From Methylocystis bryophila (GTDB lineage Bacteria; Pseudomonadota; Alphaproteobacteria; Rhizobiales; Beijerinckiaceae), in NCBI RefSeq assembly GCF_027925445.1, contig NZ_AP027149.1, forward strand, positions 3,794,501-3,858,500: 64,000 nucleotides of DNA, in the 5' to 3' direction. A program made the translations under genes and the position numbers. Shown here one piece after another: positions 8,585-17,208 of the stretch (positions are counted from its first letter, which is position 1; every line of letters begins with the position of its first letter). The notes beneath the pieces were generated by a model. That model was not told the DNA's origin and did no database searches. It was given only the letters and a program-made list of their open reading frames with translations.

Positions 8585-8693
8585 TTGCGCCTCGCCCCCG
8601 TCCCGGTGTAGGAATAATCCAACTTCCATCTCATAGCGGCCATCGCAAAATGGCCGATGTTGAGAGTGGGTCCCCCCGGACCCGCTCTTTTTT
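8585..8693 (+). ncRNA. Candidate small RNA or leader/attenuator upstream of rimP
   Basis: This gap between the phosphatase gene and rimP holds a 7-bp stem-loop (CGGCCAT / ATGGCCG, 8637-8656) followed a few bases later by a textbook intrinsic terminator. A tentative promoter is TTGCGC at 8585-8590 with TAGGAATAAT about 18 bases on; this is weak. No plus-strand gene lies upstream that the terminator could serve, so the simplest reading is a short transcript of roughly 70-80 nt or an attenuated leader of the rimP-nusA-infB operon. No known RNA family was recognised. Confidence 0.4.
8664..8693 (+). terminator. Strong rho-independent terminator
   Basis: A 10-bp stem (GAGTGGGTCC with GGACCCGCTC, one G-T pair), a CCCC loop and a run of six T at 8688-8693. 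The orientation is plus strand only. It lies about 110-130 bases before the rimP start, so it would end any transcript entering from upstream. Confidence 0.8.
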
Positions 8694-8703
8694 GTTTGGG
8701 CTG

Positions 8704-8807
8704 GAGCGCGACGCGAAAAAGCGGGAACCGGCTTATCGCGCAAACCGCGCTCCAAGAATCGATCACGTGAACTGCGTTTGAGCGCACCGCTCAAATCAGC
8801 GTGATCC
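8704..8807. repeat. Dispersed palindromic repeat, family A (copy 2)
   Basis: GAGCGCGACGCGAAAAAGCG, GGGAACCGGCTTATCGCGC and GCGCTCC form the first hairpin; AATCGATCACG, GCGTTTGAGCG, CGCTCAAA and AGCGTGATCC form the second. It sits between the terminator and the rimP coding region and contains the first possible rimP start codon (GTG at 8801). Confidence 0.8.
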
Positions 8808-9580
8808 AACAGGTCGACAGGGAATTGGACCAGGAGCGCAAGACCGAAACGGCGTCGCAGGACCTCTTGAACGAACCGCGTCTCGTGGTCGAGACGGGGG
8901 TCGCTGCGCGCGTCGCTGCGATCGTGGCGCCGGTCCTGGCGCAACTCGGCTACCGGCTCGTGCGCGCACGGCTCATGAACCAGAACGGGCAAACGCTGCA
9001 GATCATGGCGGAGCGACCGGAGGGGACGATGACCGTCGCCGATTGCGAAACGGCGAGCGAAGCGCTTTCTCCGGAACTCGACGTGGCTGACCCGATCGCC
9101 GGCGAATATCGGCTGGAAGTCTCTTCGCCCGGCATCGACCGCCCGCTCATGCGCCTGTCGGATTTTTCGCGCGCCGTCGGCCACGAAGCGAAGGTCGAGC
9201 TGACGCAGCCTTTAGAGAGCGGACGCAAGCGCTTTCGCGGAATTATCCAGGCCGTCGAGGGCGAAGGACGCGACGCGCGCCTCGTCCTTGATCGCAACGA
9301 CGCGCAGGCCGACGAGGAGAAGACCGCGCGTCTTCCGCTGCGCGATCTCGACGAGGCTAAGCTGATGCTGACCGAGGCGCTCATCCGCGCTTCGCTGCGC
9401 GCCGCCAAGGCCAGCGAGGGCGAAAGCGAGACCGAGGAGGCGACTCCCCAGGACGCGCGTCCGCGCCGTGGGCCGGGGCGTTTCGCTCATCAAGCGAAGC
9501 AAAAAGCAAAACCGCTGGTTCCGGCCGGCGTGCAGACCGGATTCAAGAAGGGAAAGGGCGGCGAGCCGCCGCGGGGCTGA
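8801..9580 (+). CDS. rimP: Ribosome maturation factor RimP
   Basis: Needed for late assembly of the 30S subunit. The two-domain RimP core is clear: VAAIVAPVLAQLGYRLVRARL, then VADCETASEALSPELDV and YRLEVSSPGIDRPL. After the core comes a long basic, low-complexity tail (residues about 200-259) seen in alphaproteobacterial members. The furthest upstream start, GTG 8801, lies inside a dispersed repeat, so the true start may be TTG 8825, TTG 8867 or GTG 8885; the conserved part begins only at about residue 28. First gene of a plus-strand cluster with nusA and infB. Confidence 0.92.
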   Translation: MIQQVDRELDQERKTETASQDLLNEPRLVVETGVAARVAAIVAPVLAQLGYRLVRARLMNQNGQTLQIMAERPEGTMTVADCETASEALSPELDVADPIAGEYRLEVSSPGIDRPLMRLSDFSRAVGHEAKVELTQPLESGRKRFRGIIQAVEGEGRDARLVLDRNDAQADEEKTARLPLRDLDEAKLMLTEALIRASLRAAKASEGESETEEATPQDARPRRGPGRFAHQAKQKAKPLVPAGVQTGFKKGKGGEPPRG

Positions 9581-9626
9581 ACGCCTCGGGCGCAAAACGC
9601 CGAACCCCGTTCAAGGAGCGAAAAGC

Positions 9627-11228
9627 ATGGCCGTCAGCGCCAATCGACTGGAGATTCTGCAGATTGCCGATGCGGTGGCGCGCGAGAAGGCGATCGATCG
9701 GGGCATTGTGATCGCCTCGATGGAGGACGCGCTGCAAAAGGCGGCGCGCTCGCGCTACGGGCAGGAGACCGAAGTGCGGGCGGAGATCAATCCGCGCACC
9801 GGCGAGGTGCGCTTCTCGCGGCTCCTGCTCGTCGTCGACCAGATTGACAACGACGCGACGCAGATTGCGATCGAGGAGGCGAGAAAGCGCAATCCCGCGG
9901 CGCAGTCCGGGGACTGGATTTCCGAGACGCTGCCGCCCTTCGACTTCGGGCGTATCGCCGCGCAATCCGCCAAGCAGATCATCGTGCAGAAGGTGCGCGA
10001 GGCCGAACGCGACCGCCAATATGAGGAATTCAAGGACCGCATCGGCGACATCGTCAACGGCATCGTCAAGCGGGTCGAATATGGCAATGTGATCGTCGAC
10101 CTGCAGCGCGGCGAAGGCGTGATCCGGCGCGACGAGATGATCCCACGCGAGATGTTCCGTCCCGGCGACCGCGTGCGCGCCTATGTCTATGACGTGCGGC
10201 GCGAGCAGCGCGGGCCTCAGATCTTTCTCTCGCGCACACATCCGCAGTTCATGGCGAAGCTGTTCCGCCAGGAGGTGCCGGAAATCTACGACGGCGTCAT
10301 CGAGGTCAAGTCGGTGGCGCGCGATCCGGGCTCACGCGCCAAGATCGCCGTCGTGTCGCGAGAATCCTCGATCGATCCGGTCGGCGCCTGCGTCGGCATG
10401 CGCGGATCGCGCGTGCAGGCGGTGGTCGGCGAATTGCAAGGCGAGCGCATCGACATCATCCCCTGGTCGGCGGACGCGGCGACCTTTATCGTCAATGCGC
10501 TGCAGCCGGCGGAAGTCGTCAAGGTCGTGCTTGACGAGGACTCCAATCGGATCGAGGTGGTGGTGCCCGACGATCAGCTTTCGCTGGCGATCGGCCGCCG
10601 CGGACAGAACGTGCGGTTGGCCTCGCAGCTCACCGGCTGGGACATCGATATCATGACGGAAGCCGAGGAATCGGAGCGGCGGCAAAAAGAGTTCGTCGAG
10701 CGCACGCGGGTGTTCATGACCGCGATCGACGTCGACGAGGTGGTAGGACGGCTGCTTGCATCGGAAGGTTTTCGCTCCGTCGAGGATCTCGCTTATTGCG
10801 ACATCACGGAGCTTGCGGGGATCGAAGGCTTCGACGAAGAGACCGCCAACGAGATTCAAATGCGCGCGAAAACCTATCTAGAGCGCATAGAGGCCGAAAA
10901 TGAGGCTAAACGCAAGGAGCTCGGCGTGTCCGACGAACTGAAGGAAATCGAAGGCGTCACCGCGCAGATATTGGTCGCACTCGGCGAGAACGACGTAAAA
11001 ACGCTCGAGGATTTTGCGGGCTGCGTGCCGGACGACCTCGTGGGCTGGAGCGAGAAGAAAGACGGCGAGACGATCAAGCACGAGGGTTTTCTGACCGGCT
11101 TCGACGTCTCGCGCGAACAGGCCGAGGCGATGATTCTCGCCGCTCGCATCAAGGCCGGGTGGATCGAGGCTCCGGCGGAGCCGGAGGAAGCCGCCGAAGA
11201 GACGACGACCGAGACCGAAGGAGAATGA
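9627..11228 (+). CDS. nusA: Transcription termination/antitermination factor NusA
   Basis: Binds RNA polymerase and RNA and modulates pausing, termination and antitermination. The 533-aa product has the N-terminal polymerase-binding domain (residues 1-125), an S1 domain (about 135-200), two KH domains with GMRGSRVQAVVGEL and GRRGQNVRLASQLTGW, and two C-terminal helix-hairpin-helix type repeats of the long form. The ATG at 9627 has AAGGAG nine bases upstream; the frame stays open further upstream but overlaps rimP. It sits 46 bases after rimP, the conserved arrangement. Confidence 0.97.
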   Translation: MAVSANRLEILQIADAVAREKAIDRGIVIASMEDALQKAARSRYGQETEVRAEINPRTGEVRFSRLLLVVDQIDNDATQIAIEEARKRNPAAQSGDWISETLPPFDFGRIAAQSAKQIIVQKVREAERDRQYEEFKDRIGDIVNGIVKRVEYGNVIVDLQRGEGVIRRDEMIPREMFRPGDRVRAYVYDVRREQRGPQIFLSRTHPQFMAKLFRQEVPEIYDGVIEVKSVARDPGSRAKIAVVSRESSIDPVGACVGMRGSRVQAVVGELQGERIDIIPWSADAATFIVNALQPAEVVKVVLDEDSNRIEVVVPDDQLSLAIGRRGQNVRLASQLTGWDIDIMTEAEESERRQKEFVERTRVFMTAIDVDEVVGRLLASEGFRSVEDLAYCDITELAGIEGFDEETANEIQMRAKTYLERIEAENEAKRKELGVSDELKEIEGVTAQILVALGENDVKTLEDFAGCVPDDLVGWSEKKDGETIKHEGFLTGFDVSREQAEAMILAARIKAGWIEAPAEPEEAAEETTTETEGE

Positions 11229-11234
11229 GCGCCC

Positions 11235-11945
11235 GTGCGGGAGCGTGGAACCAGCGAGCGGAGCTGCATCGTGACCCGGGCCGTGCTGCCGCCCGACGCG
11301 ATGATCCGCTTCGTGCGCGCTCCGGATGGCGGCGTCGTCCCGGACATCCGGTCCCGGCTGCCGGGCCGAGGCGTTTACGTGACCGCCACCTCCAATCTCG
11401 TGGGCGAGGCGGCAAGGCGTCAGCTATTCTCACGCGGCCTGAAGGCTAAGGCCGAGGCTTCGCCGACGCTCGCAGACGAGGTGGACCGGTTGCTCGAGGA
11501 CGACTGCTTACAGATGCTCGCCATGGCGAACAAAGCCGGCCTCGCGATCGCCGGCTTCTTCAAGGTCGCCGCCGCCCTCGAGGGTGGGGGGGTCAGGGCG
11601 CTGATCGAAGCCAGCGACGGCGGCGCCGACGGCCGGCGGAAATTGGAGCAGAGCTCGAAGCGCGGGGCGGGCGGCGGACCGAAGCGCATCGAATTGTTCG
11701 CTTCGACTCAATTGGATTTGGCTTTGGGCCGCACAAATGTGATACATGCGGCGCTCGCCGGGGGCGGAACGACGGAAGCCTTCCTGGCGCGTTGCGAGCG
11801 GCTCGCCCTTTATCGGGGCGAAACCGCAGCGACTTTCGACGAGGACGAGGCCGAACGACCTCGCGCCAACGCCCAGGGCGTCGGCGGCGAGCTGCAATTT
11901 TTGCCAATGGGTCGTGAGGACGACTCGGGATCGGGAACCGAATGA
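11235..11945 (+). CDS. YlxR-type RNA-binding protein (DUF448 plus L7Ae-like domain)
   Basis: A 236-aa protein whose first 90 residues match the YlxR/DUF448 family (ERSCIVTRAVLPPDAMIRFV, then LPGRGVYVT). The next part (MLAMANKAGLAIAGFFKVAAAL) looks like the L7Ae/ribosomal L30-type fold that is fused to it in alphaproteobacteria. The C-terminal 60 residues are low-complexity and acidic. Start GTG at 11235, six bases after nusA; the stop overlaps the infB start by 4 nt. YlxR proteins of other bacteria bind RNA or act as nucleoid factors; the role here is inferred only. Confidence 0.85.
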   Translation: MRERGTSERSCIVTRAVLPPDAMIRFVRAPDGGVVPDIRSRLPGRGVYVTATSNLVGEAARRQLFSRGLKAKAEASPTLADEVDRLLEDDCLQMLAMANKAGLAIAGFFKVAAALEGGGVRALIEASDGGADGRRKLEQSSKRGAGGGPKRIELFASTQLDLALGRTNVIHAALAGGGTTEAFLARCERLALYRGETAATFDEDEAERPRANAQGVGGELQFLPMGREDDSGSGTE

Positions 11946-14551
11946 GCGAAATAGAGAACAGCGGCGACAAGACTTTGACCGCCCCGACGTCCAAGACGCT
12001 GCATTTGAAGCCGCGGACCGTCGAGCAGGGTCTGGTGCGCCAGAGCTTCTCCCACGGCCGCTCCAAAGTGGTCGTGGTCGAGAAAGTGAAGCGCCGCGCC
12101 GGAGGGGGGACGGAAACCAAGGCCCAGCCCTCGCCGACGCCTGCGCCGCAGGCCCCCGCCGCTCCCTCGACCCCGTCGCCTACGGGCAGGTCCGAACGTT
12201 CGGCCGCGCCCTCGCGCAACGCCAGTCCGGTCGTGCTACGCGCCCTGACGGAAGAAGAGCTCCAGTCGCGCAGCCGCGCGCTGTCCGACGCGCGGACGCG
12301 CGAGGAGGAAGATCGCCGGCGCGCCGAGCAAGAACGCGTCGCCCGCGAGGCCCGTGAAGCGCGCGAGAGAGAAGAACGCGCCCAGGCGGATCTGCGTCAG
12401 CGCGAGGAAGCCGAACGGCTCGCGCGGGAGCACGAAGCCAAGCACAAGGCCGAGGAGGAGGCCCGCCGGCGGCTGCCGCCGGGCGAGGCTGCGCCACAGC
12501 CGCCGCGTCCCGCTGCCGCAGAGGCCTCGACGACGCCCACGCCGGCTCCAGAGCCGAAGCGCGCCACGCCGGCGGCCCCCGCCGCCGCCCTGCCCCCGCG
12601 CCGTATCATCACGCCGCCGGTGCAAGCGCCGCGGCCATCTGCGCCTCGGGGACCCGGCAAGGATCGGGGTCGCTTGACCGTGACGACCGCGACGGCCGCT
12701 CCCGACGAAGAGCGCATGCGGTCGCATGCCTCCTATGCGCGGCGCATTCAGCGCCTCAAGGGGCGAGCCGCCGAGCCCAAGGAAAAGATCGCCCGTGAGG
12801 TGATCCTGCCCGAGACGATCACCATTCAAGAGCTCGCCAACCGCATGTCGGAGCGCGGGGTCGACGTGATCCGCCTGCTGATGAAGCAGGGCGCGATGCA
12901 CAAGATCACCGACGTGATCGACGCCGACACCGCGCAGCTCGTCGCCGAGGAGCTCGGCCATGCGGTGAAGCGCGTCGCGGAATCCGACGTCGAGGAGGGT
13001 CTCTTCGACACGCCGGACTTGGAGAGCGATCTCGTGTCGCGTCCGCCGGTCGTGACGATCATGGGCCATGTCGACCACGGCAAGACCTCGCTGCTCGACG
13101 CGATTCGCCACGCCAACGTCGTTTCTGGCGAGGCGGGCGGCATTACGCAGCACATCGGCGCCTATCAGGTGACCGCGCCCAACGGCTTGCCCGTGACCTT
13201 CATCGACACGCCCGGCCACGCCGCCTTCACGGCGATGCGCGCCCGCGGCGCGAAAGTGACCGACATCGTGGTGCTCGTCGTCGCCGCCGACGACGGCGTG
13301 ATGCCGCAGACGATCGAGGCGATTCACCACGCGCGCGCCGCAAAGGTGCCGCTCATCGTCGCGATCAACAAGATCGACAAGCCCGACGCCAGGCCCGAGC
13401 GCGTGCGCACCGAGCTCCTGCAGCATGAGGTGCAGGTCGAGAGCATGGGCGGCGAAACGCTCGAGATCGAAGTCTCCGCCAAGCAGAAGCTCAATCTCGA
13501 CAAGCTGCTCGACGCCATTTCGCTCCAGGCGGAAGTGCTGGATCTCAAGGCCAACCCCACTCGCTCGGCGGAAGGCACCGTCATCGAGGCCCGGCTCGAC
13601 AAGGGCCGGGGCCCGGTCGCCACCGTGCTGGTGCAGCGCGGCACGCTCGACGTCGGCGATCTCGTCGTCGCGGGCGCCCAATGGGGCAAGGTGCGCGCGT
13701 TGCTCGACGATCAGGGCCAGACGCGCCAGGACGCGGGCCCCTCCTTCCCCGTCGAGGTTCTCGGCTTCTCGGGGACGCCGGAGGCGGGCGATCGCGTCGC
13801 GGTGGTCGAGAGCGAGGCGCGCGCGCGGGAGATCACCGAATACCGCGAGCGCCAGAAGCGCGATCAGGCGGCCGCGCGCGGCGGCTCCGGCCGCTCTTCG
13901 CTCTCCGACATGATGAGTCAGCTGAAGACCGCTGGCCGCAAGGAGTTTCCGCTCGTCATCAAGGGCGACGTGCAAGGCTCGGTCGAGGCGATCGTCGCGG
14001 CCTTGGAGAAGCTCGGCACCGATGAGGTCGGCGCCCGCGTGGTGCATGCCGGCGTCGGCGGCATCACTGAGTCGGACATCACGCTCGCGCTGGCTTCCGG
14101 CGCCGCCGTGATCGGCTTCAACGTCCGCGCGCATAAGGAAGCGCGAGAGGAGTCGGAGCGCGTCGGCATTGAAATTCGCTACTACAACATCATCTACAAT
14201 CTCGTGGACGATGTGAAGGCGGCAATGTCCGGCCTGCTCTCGCCCACGCTGCGCGAGACTATGCTCGGCAACGCGCTCATCCTCGAGGTGTTCGACATCT
14301 CGAAGGTCGGCAAAGTCGCCGGCTGTCGGATCACCGACGGCAGGGTCGAGCGGGGCGCCAATGTGCGCCTCATCCGCGACAACGTCGTCGTGCACGAGGG
14401 CAAGCTCTCGACGCTCAAGCGCTTCAAGGACGAGGTCAAGGAGGTCGACGCCGGCCAAGAGTGCGGCATGGCCTTCGAGAACTATCAGGACATGCGCCAG
14501 GGCGACGTGATCGAATGCTACCGGGTTGAAGAGATTAAGCGGACACTCTAG
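11942..14551 (+). CDS. infB: Translation initiation factor IF-2
   Basis: GTPase that brings fMet-tRNA to the 30S subunit and promotes subunit joining. The 869-aa protein has a long charged, Pro/Ala-rich N-terminal region (residues about 1-280), the IF2N motif IQELANRMSERGVDVIRLLM, the G domain with GHVDHGKTSLL starting at residue 375, DTPGHAAF and NKIDKPDA, then domains II-IV. The N-terminal region encodes stretches rich in charged residues that invite length variation between strains. The start is coupled to the YlxR stop by an ATGA overlap. Confidence 0.98.
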   Translation: MSEIENSGDKTLTAPTSKTLHLKPRTVEQGLVRQSFSHGRSKVVVVEKVKRRAGGGTETKAQPSPTPAPQAPAAPSTPSPTGRSERSAAPSRNASPVVLRALTEEELQSRSRALSDARTREEEDRRRAEQERVAREAREAREREERAQADLRQREEAERLAREHEAKHKAEEEARRRLPPGEAAPQPPRPAAAEASTTPTPAPEPKRATPAAPAAALPPRRIITPPVQAPRPSAPRGPGKDRGRLTVTTATAAPDEERMRSHASYARRIQRLKGRAAEPKEKIAREVILPETITIQELANRMSERGVDVIRLLMKQGAMHKITDVIDADTAQLVAEELGHAVKRVAESDVEEGLFDTPDLESDLVSRPPVVTIMGHVDHGKTSLLDAIRHANVVSGEAGGITQHIGAYQVTAPNGLPVTFIDTPGHAAFTAMRARGAKVTDIVVLVVAADDGVMPQTIEAIHHARAAKVPLIVAINKIDKPDARPERVRTELLQHEVQVESMGGETLEIEVSAKQKLNLDKLLDAISLQAEVLDLKANPTRSAEGTVIEARLDKGRGPVATVLVQRGTLDVGDLVVAGAQWGKVRALLDDQGQTRQDAGPSFPVEVLGFSGTPEAGDRVAVVESEARAREITEYRERQKRDQAAARGGSGRSSLSDMMSQLKTAGRKEFPLVIKGDVQGSVEAIVAALEKLGTDEVGARVVHAGVGGITESDITLALASGAAVIGFNVRAHKEAREESERVGIEIRYYNIIYNLVDDVKAAMSGLLSPTLRETMLGNALILEVFDISKVGKVAGCRITDGRVERGANVRLIRDNVVVHEGKLSTLKRFKDEVKEVDAGQECGMAFENYQDMRQGDVIECYRVEEIKRTL

Positions 14552-14680
14552 AGCGCCATGCGAAACCAGAGCGCGATGCGAAAATGCGAGAGCCCGCCTT
14601 TCGCAGACAGCGCGCTCTGACTTACTGGAATCGATCACGGTTTCCGCGTTCAGGCGATTCCGCCTGAACGCAGCGTGATC
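14552..14680. repeat. Dispersed palindromic repeat, family A (copy 3)
   Basis: It starts one base after the infB stop. It contains GAGCGCGATGCGAAAA-type hairpin material, AATCGATCACGG, and a near-perfect palindrome GCGTTCAGGCG / CGCCTGAACGC ending in AGCGTGATC (14633-14680). It separates infB from rbfA within the cluster and could fold in the mRNA; no T-run follows, so it is not a standard terminator. Confidence 0.85.
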
Positions 14681-14714
14681 CAGCTGCGGACGCCAGCGGG
14701 CGTAATCGAAACCC

Positions 14715-15140
14715 ATGTCCAGAACCCATCACCAGCCCGGCGGCGAGCCGTCGCAGCGCATGCTGCGCGTGGCCGAACTGGTCCGTCACGGGGCGGCCCA
14801 GCTGCTTGCGCGAGGCGAGATCAACGATCCGGTGCTCGAAAAGCATGTCGTCACAGTATCCCGCGTCAAGATGAGCCCCGACCTCAAGCTCGCCACGGTC
14901 TACGTCATGCCGCTGGGCGGCGCGGACGAGCCGGAGGTGCTGGCGGCGCTCGATCGCCACAGGAAGTTCCTGCGCGGCGAGCTCGCGCATAAGGTCAATC
15001 TGAAGTTCGCGCCCGAAGTGCGATTTCGCATCGACGACACTTTCGACAACGCCTCGCGCATCGACGCGCTGCTGAATTCCGAACGCGTGCAACGCGATCT
15101 CTCGGCTCGCGCCGAAGACGCGCCGAAGACCGATCTCTGA
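14715..15140 (+). CDS. rbfA: Ribosome-binding factor A
   Basis: Assists 16S rRNA 5'-end processing and cold adaptation by binding the 30S subunit. The 141-aa product has the KH-like RbfA core (LRVAELVRHGAAQLLARGEI, VTVSRVKMSPDLKLATVYVMP, and VNLKFAPEVRFRIDDTFD). It follows infB after a 163-base gap occupied mainly by a repeat, and is followed by truB after 2 bases, giving the usual infB-rbfA-truB order. Confidence 0.95.
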   Translation: MSRTHHQPGGEPSQRMLRVAELVRHGAAQLLARGEINDPVLEKHVVTVSRVKMSPDLKLATVYVMPLGGADEPEVLAALDRHRKFLRGELAHKVNLKFAPEVRFRIDDTFDNASRIDALLNSERVQRDLSARAEDAPKTDL

Positions 15141-15142
15141 GC

Positions 15143-16045
15143 ATGAATCAAAAGAAATCCAACCGCGCCGTCGTCGACGGCTGGGTCGTGCTGGACAAGC
15201 CTGTCGGGATGACCTCGACGCAGGCGGTCTCACGCCTGAAGAGGGTCTATAACGCGAAGAAGGCCGGACATGCGGGCACGCTCGATCCGCTTGCCTCGGG
15301 CATTCTCCCGGTCGCCTTCGGGGAGGCCACGAAGACCGTCCCCTTCGTGCAGGACGGAGAGAAGTCCTATCTTTTCACCGTGCGCTGGGGCGCCGAGACC
15401 AACACCGACGATTCCGATGGCGAGATCGTGGAGACCAGCGAGGCGCGTCCCGAGAGACAGGCCATCGAAGCGCTGCTCGGGCAGTTCACCGGGGACATTC
15501 AGCAAGTTCCGCCTCAGTTCTCTGCGATCAAGATCGCCGGAGAGCGCGCCTATGATCTCGCCCGTGAGGGAGAGATCGTCGAGCTGCAGCCGCGCCGCGT
15601 GACGATACATCGACTCGTGATCATCGAGCATCTCGGGGACGAGACGAAGCTCCAGATGGATTGCGGCAAGGGCGCCTATGTGCGCGCCATCGCCCGCGAT
15701 CTGGGGCGGTTGCTCGGCTGCTTCGGTCATGTCACCGAATTGAGACGGACGCGCGTCGGTCCTTTCGTCGAGGATGACGCATTCGGTTTCGAAGAGATCG
15801 AGGCGGAGGACGGCGCCGGCGAGGCCATGCTGTCCGTCGAGGCGGGATTGGCGGAGCTTCCTTGCGTCGTCGTCGATCGCGACGCGGCCGCCCGGTTGAG
15901 ACGCGGCGGATCCCTCATCCTGCGCGGCCGCGATGCGCCGATCGGCGGCGTCGTCTACGCCGCCTGCGCTGGCACGCCGATCGCTTTTGGCGAGGTCGTC
16001 GAAGGCGCGCTCGAACCTTCGCGCGTCTTCAATTTACCGTTCTAG
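15143..16045 (+). CDS. truB: tRNA pseudouridine-55 synthase TruB
   Basis: Converts U55 of tRNA to pseudouridine. The 300-aa product has the active-site motif GHAGTLDPLASGILP with catalytic D48, the KSYLFTVRWG strand and MDCGKGAYVRAIARDLG. It starts 2 bases after rbfA. Last recognisable gene of the rimP-nusA-infB cluster; rpsO, which often follows in other bacteria, is not present here, and a small membrane protein gene comes next. Confidence 0.97.
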   Translation: MNQKKSNRAVVDGWVVLDKPVGMTSTQAVSRLKRVYNAKKAGHAGTLDPLASGILPVAFGEATKTVPFVQDGEKSYLFTVRWGAETNTDDSDGEIVETSEARPERQAIEALLGQFTGDIQQVPPQFSAIKIAGERAYDLAREGEIVELQPRRVTIHRLVIIEHLGDETKLQMDCGKGAYVRAIARDLGRLLGCFGHVTELRRTRVGPFVEDDAFGFEEIEAEDGAGEAMLSVEAGLAELPCVVVDRDAAARLRRGGSLILRGRDAPIGGVVYAACAGTPIAFGEVVEGALEPSRVFNLPF

Positions 16046-16180
16046 AGCGGATCCCGTTTCGATCCAACGTCGCGCACAGGACAAAAAGCGGGCTGACTTC
16101 GAGACCACAAGGCGCGCGGTGGACAGCCTGCCGGGCAAATCGTATATATACTGATCCCCTGCCTCACATCAGCGGTCGTC

Positions 16181-16501
16181 ATGCTTCGTTTCCTCGTGCG
16201 CGCAATCGGCCTTCTCTTGCTGGCCGGAGGATTCATCGCCCTCATCGTCGACGGCACGCGGTCGCTCGCCGGCGGCAGCTTGCATGTCGCCTCGATCGAC
16301 GCGTCGCTACAAACCATGGGGGCCCAGGCCTACCCGTCGTTGGAGAAGTGGGTGCTCGCGCATCTCCCGGCTTTCGTTTGGGATCCGCTGGTCGTGCATC
16401 TGCTGCGCGTTCCGCTCAGCGGCGCGCTGCTTCTTCTCGGCGGCCTCTGCGTGATCCTGGCCCACAAGGCTCCGCAGGAATTTGGTTACCCGGCGGAGTG
16501 A
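16181..16501 (+). CDS. Small membrane protein, two helices, unknown function
   Basis: A 106-aa protein with one hydrophobic helix at residues 5-25 (FLVRAIGLLLLAGGFIALIV) and a second at about 74-95 (VPLSGALLLLGGLCVILAH), joined by a loop of about 50 residues that probably faces the periplasm. Close versions exist in many Hyphomicrobiales next to housekeeping genes (recollection, not checked). Its start has only a weak ribosome site. The 135 bases before it hold a TATATATA stretch and a possible degenerate repeat remnant. Confidence 0.7.
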   Translation: MLRFLVRAIGLLLLAGGFIALIVDGTRSLAGGSLHVASIDASLQTMGAQAYPSLEKWVLAHLPAFVWDPLVVHLLRVPLSGALLLLGGLCVILAHKAPQEFGYPAE

Positions 16502-16564
16502 CGCCTCCCCTTCCCTCTCCGCGCCCTTCGACTAGATTGCGTGTCTCAGGAGAGGATCGCGCCG

Positions 16565-17194
16565 ATGCTGAACAGATTGTTTTCTCCGCCGCCGGACCGG
16601 CCGACGCCCGTGGAGCATGGTCTCCTCCACTTTGTCCTCCGTCGCCCGCTCGATCCGCCCTTTCCCGAGAACTCGGCGCGCGTGCTGTTTGGGATGGGCT
16701 GCTTCTGGGGCGCCGAGCGCAAATTCTGGCAGGCGGGAGAGGGCGTCCAGGTCACCGCGGCGGGCTATGCCGGCGGCGCGACGCGCAATCCGACCTATCA
16801 TGACGTCTGCACCGGCCGCACGGGTCATGCCGAGGCCGTGATGGTCGTTTTCGATCCGAAGATCCTTCCCTTCGCCAGACTTCTTCAGATTTTTTGGGAG
16901 TCGCACGATCCCACCCAAGGCATGCGCCAGGGCAATGACGTCGGCACGCAATATCGCTCGGCGATCTTCGCCGCCACACCGGCGGATCTCGAGGAAGCGC
17001 AGGCCTCCCGAGAGGCCTATCAGCGGGCGCTGAGCCAGCGCGGCTTCAGCGCGATCACGACGGAAATCGGGCCCATGCCGCCCTTCTATTACGCCGAAGA
17101 ATACCACCAGCAATATCTCGCCAAGAACCCGGAAGGATATTGCGGGCTGGGCGGCACCGGCGTCGCCTGTCCGGCGGGACTCGCGACGTCGTAA
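16565..17194 (+). CDS. msrA: Peptide-methionine (S)-S-oxide reductase MsrA
   Basis: Repairs oxidised methionine in proteins. The catalytic GCFWGAERKFW motif has C46, and the later segments GYAGGATRNPTYHDVCTGRTGHAEAV and YHQQYLAKNPEGYCGLGGTGVAC supply the substrate pocket and C-terminal resolving cysteines. I chose the ATG at 16565 because AGGAGAGG lies 9 bases upstream; a GTG at 16541 is in frame but has no such site. Length 209 aa is normal. It is convergent with ribBA, 14 bases away. Confidence 0.95.
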   Translation: MLNRLFSPPPDRPTPVEHGLLHFVLRRPLDPPFPENSARVLFGMGCFWGAERKFWQAGEGVQVTAAGYAGGATRNPTYHDVCTGRTGHAEAVMVVFDPKILPFARLLQIFWESHDPTQGMRQGNDVGTQYRSAIFAATPADLEEAQASREAYQRALSQRGFSAITTEIGPMPPFYYAEEYHQQYLAKNPEGYCGLGGTGVACPAGLATS

Positions 17195-17208
17195 AAAACC
17201 GCTTCTGG

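Noticed and set aside
12236..14716. A long open frame (826 codons) on the minus strand opposite infB.
   Set aside because: It is a shadow of infB codon bias; no family similarity and no ribosome site, while infB on the plus strand is certain.
16046..16100. Possible degenerate family A repeat after truB (AGAGCGGATCC and AAAAAGCGGG pieces).
   Set aside because: Too diverged to pair as a hairpin; could be chance in high-GC DNA.
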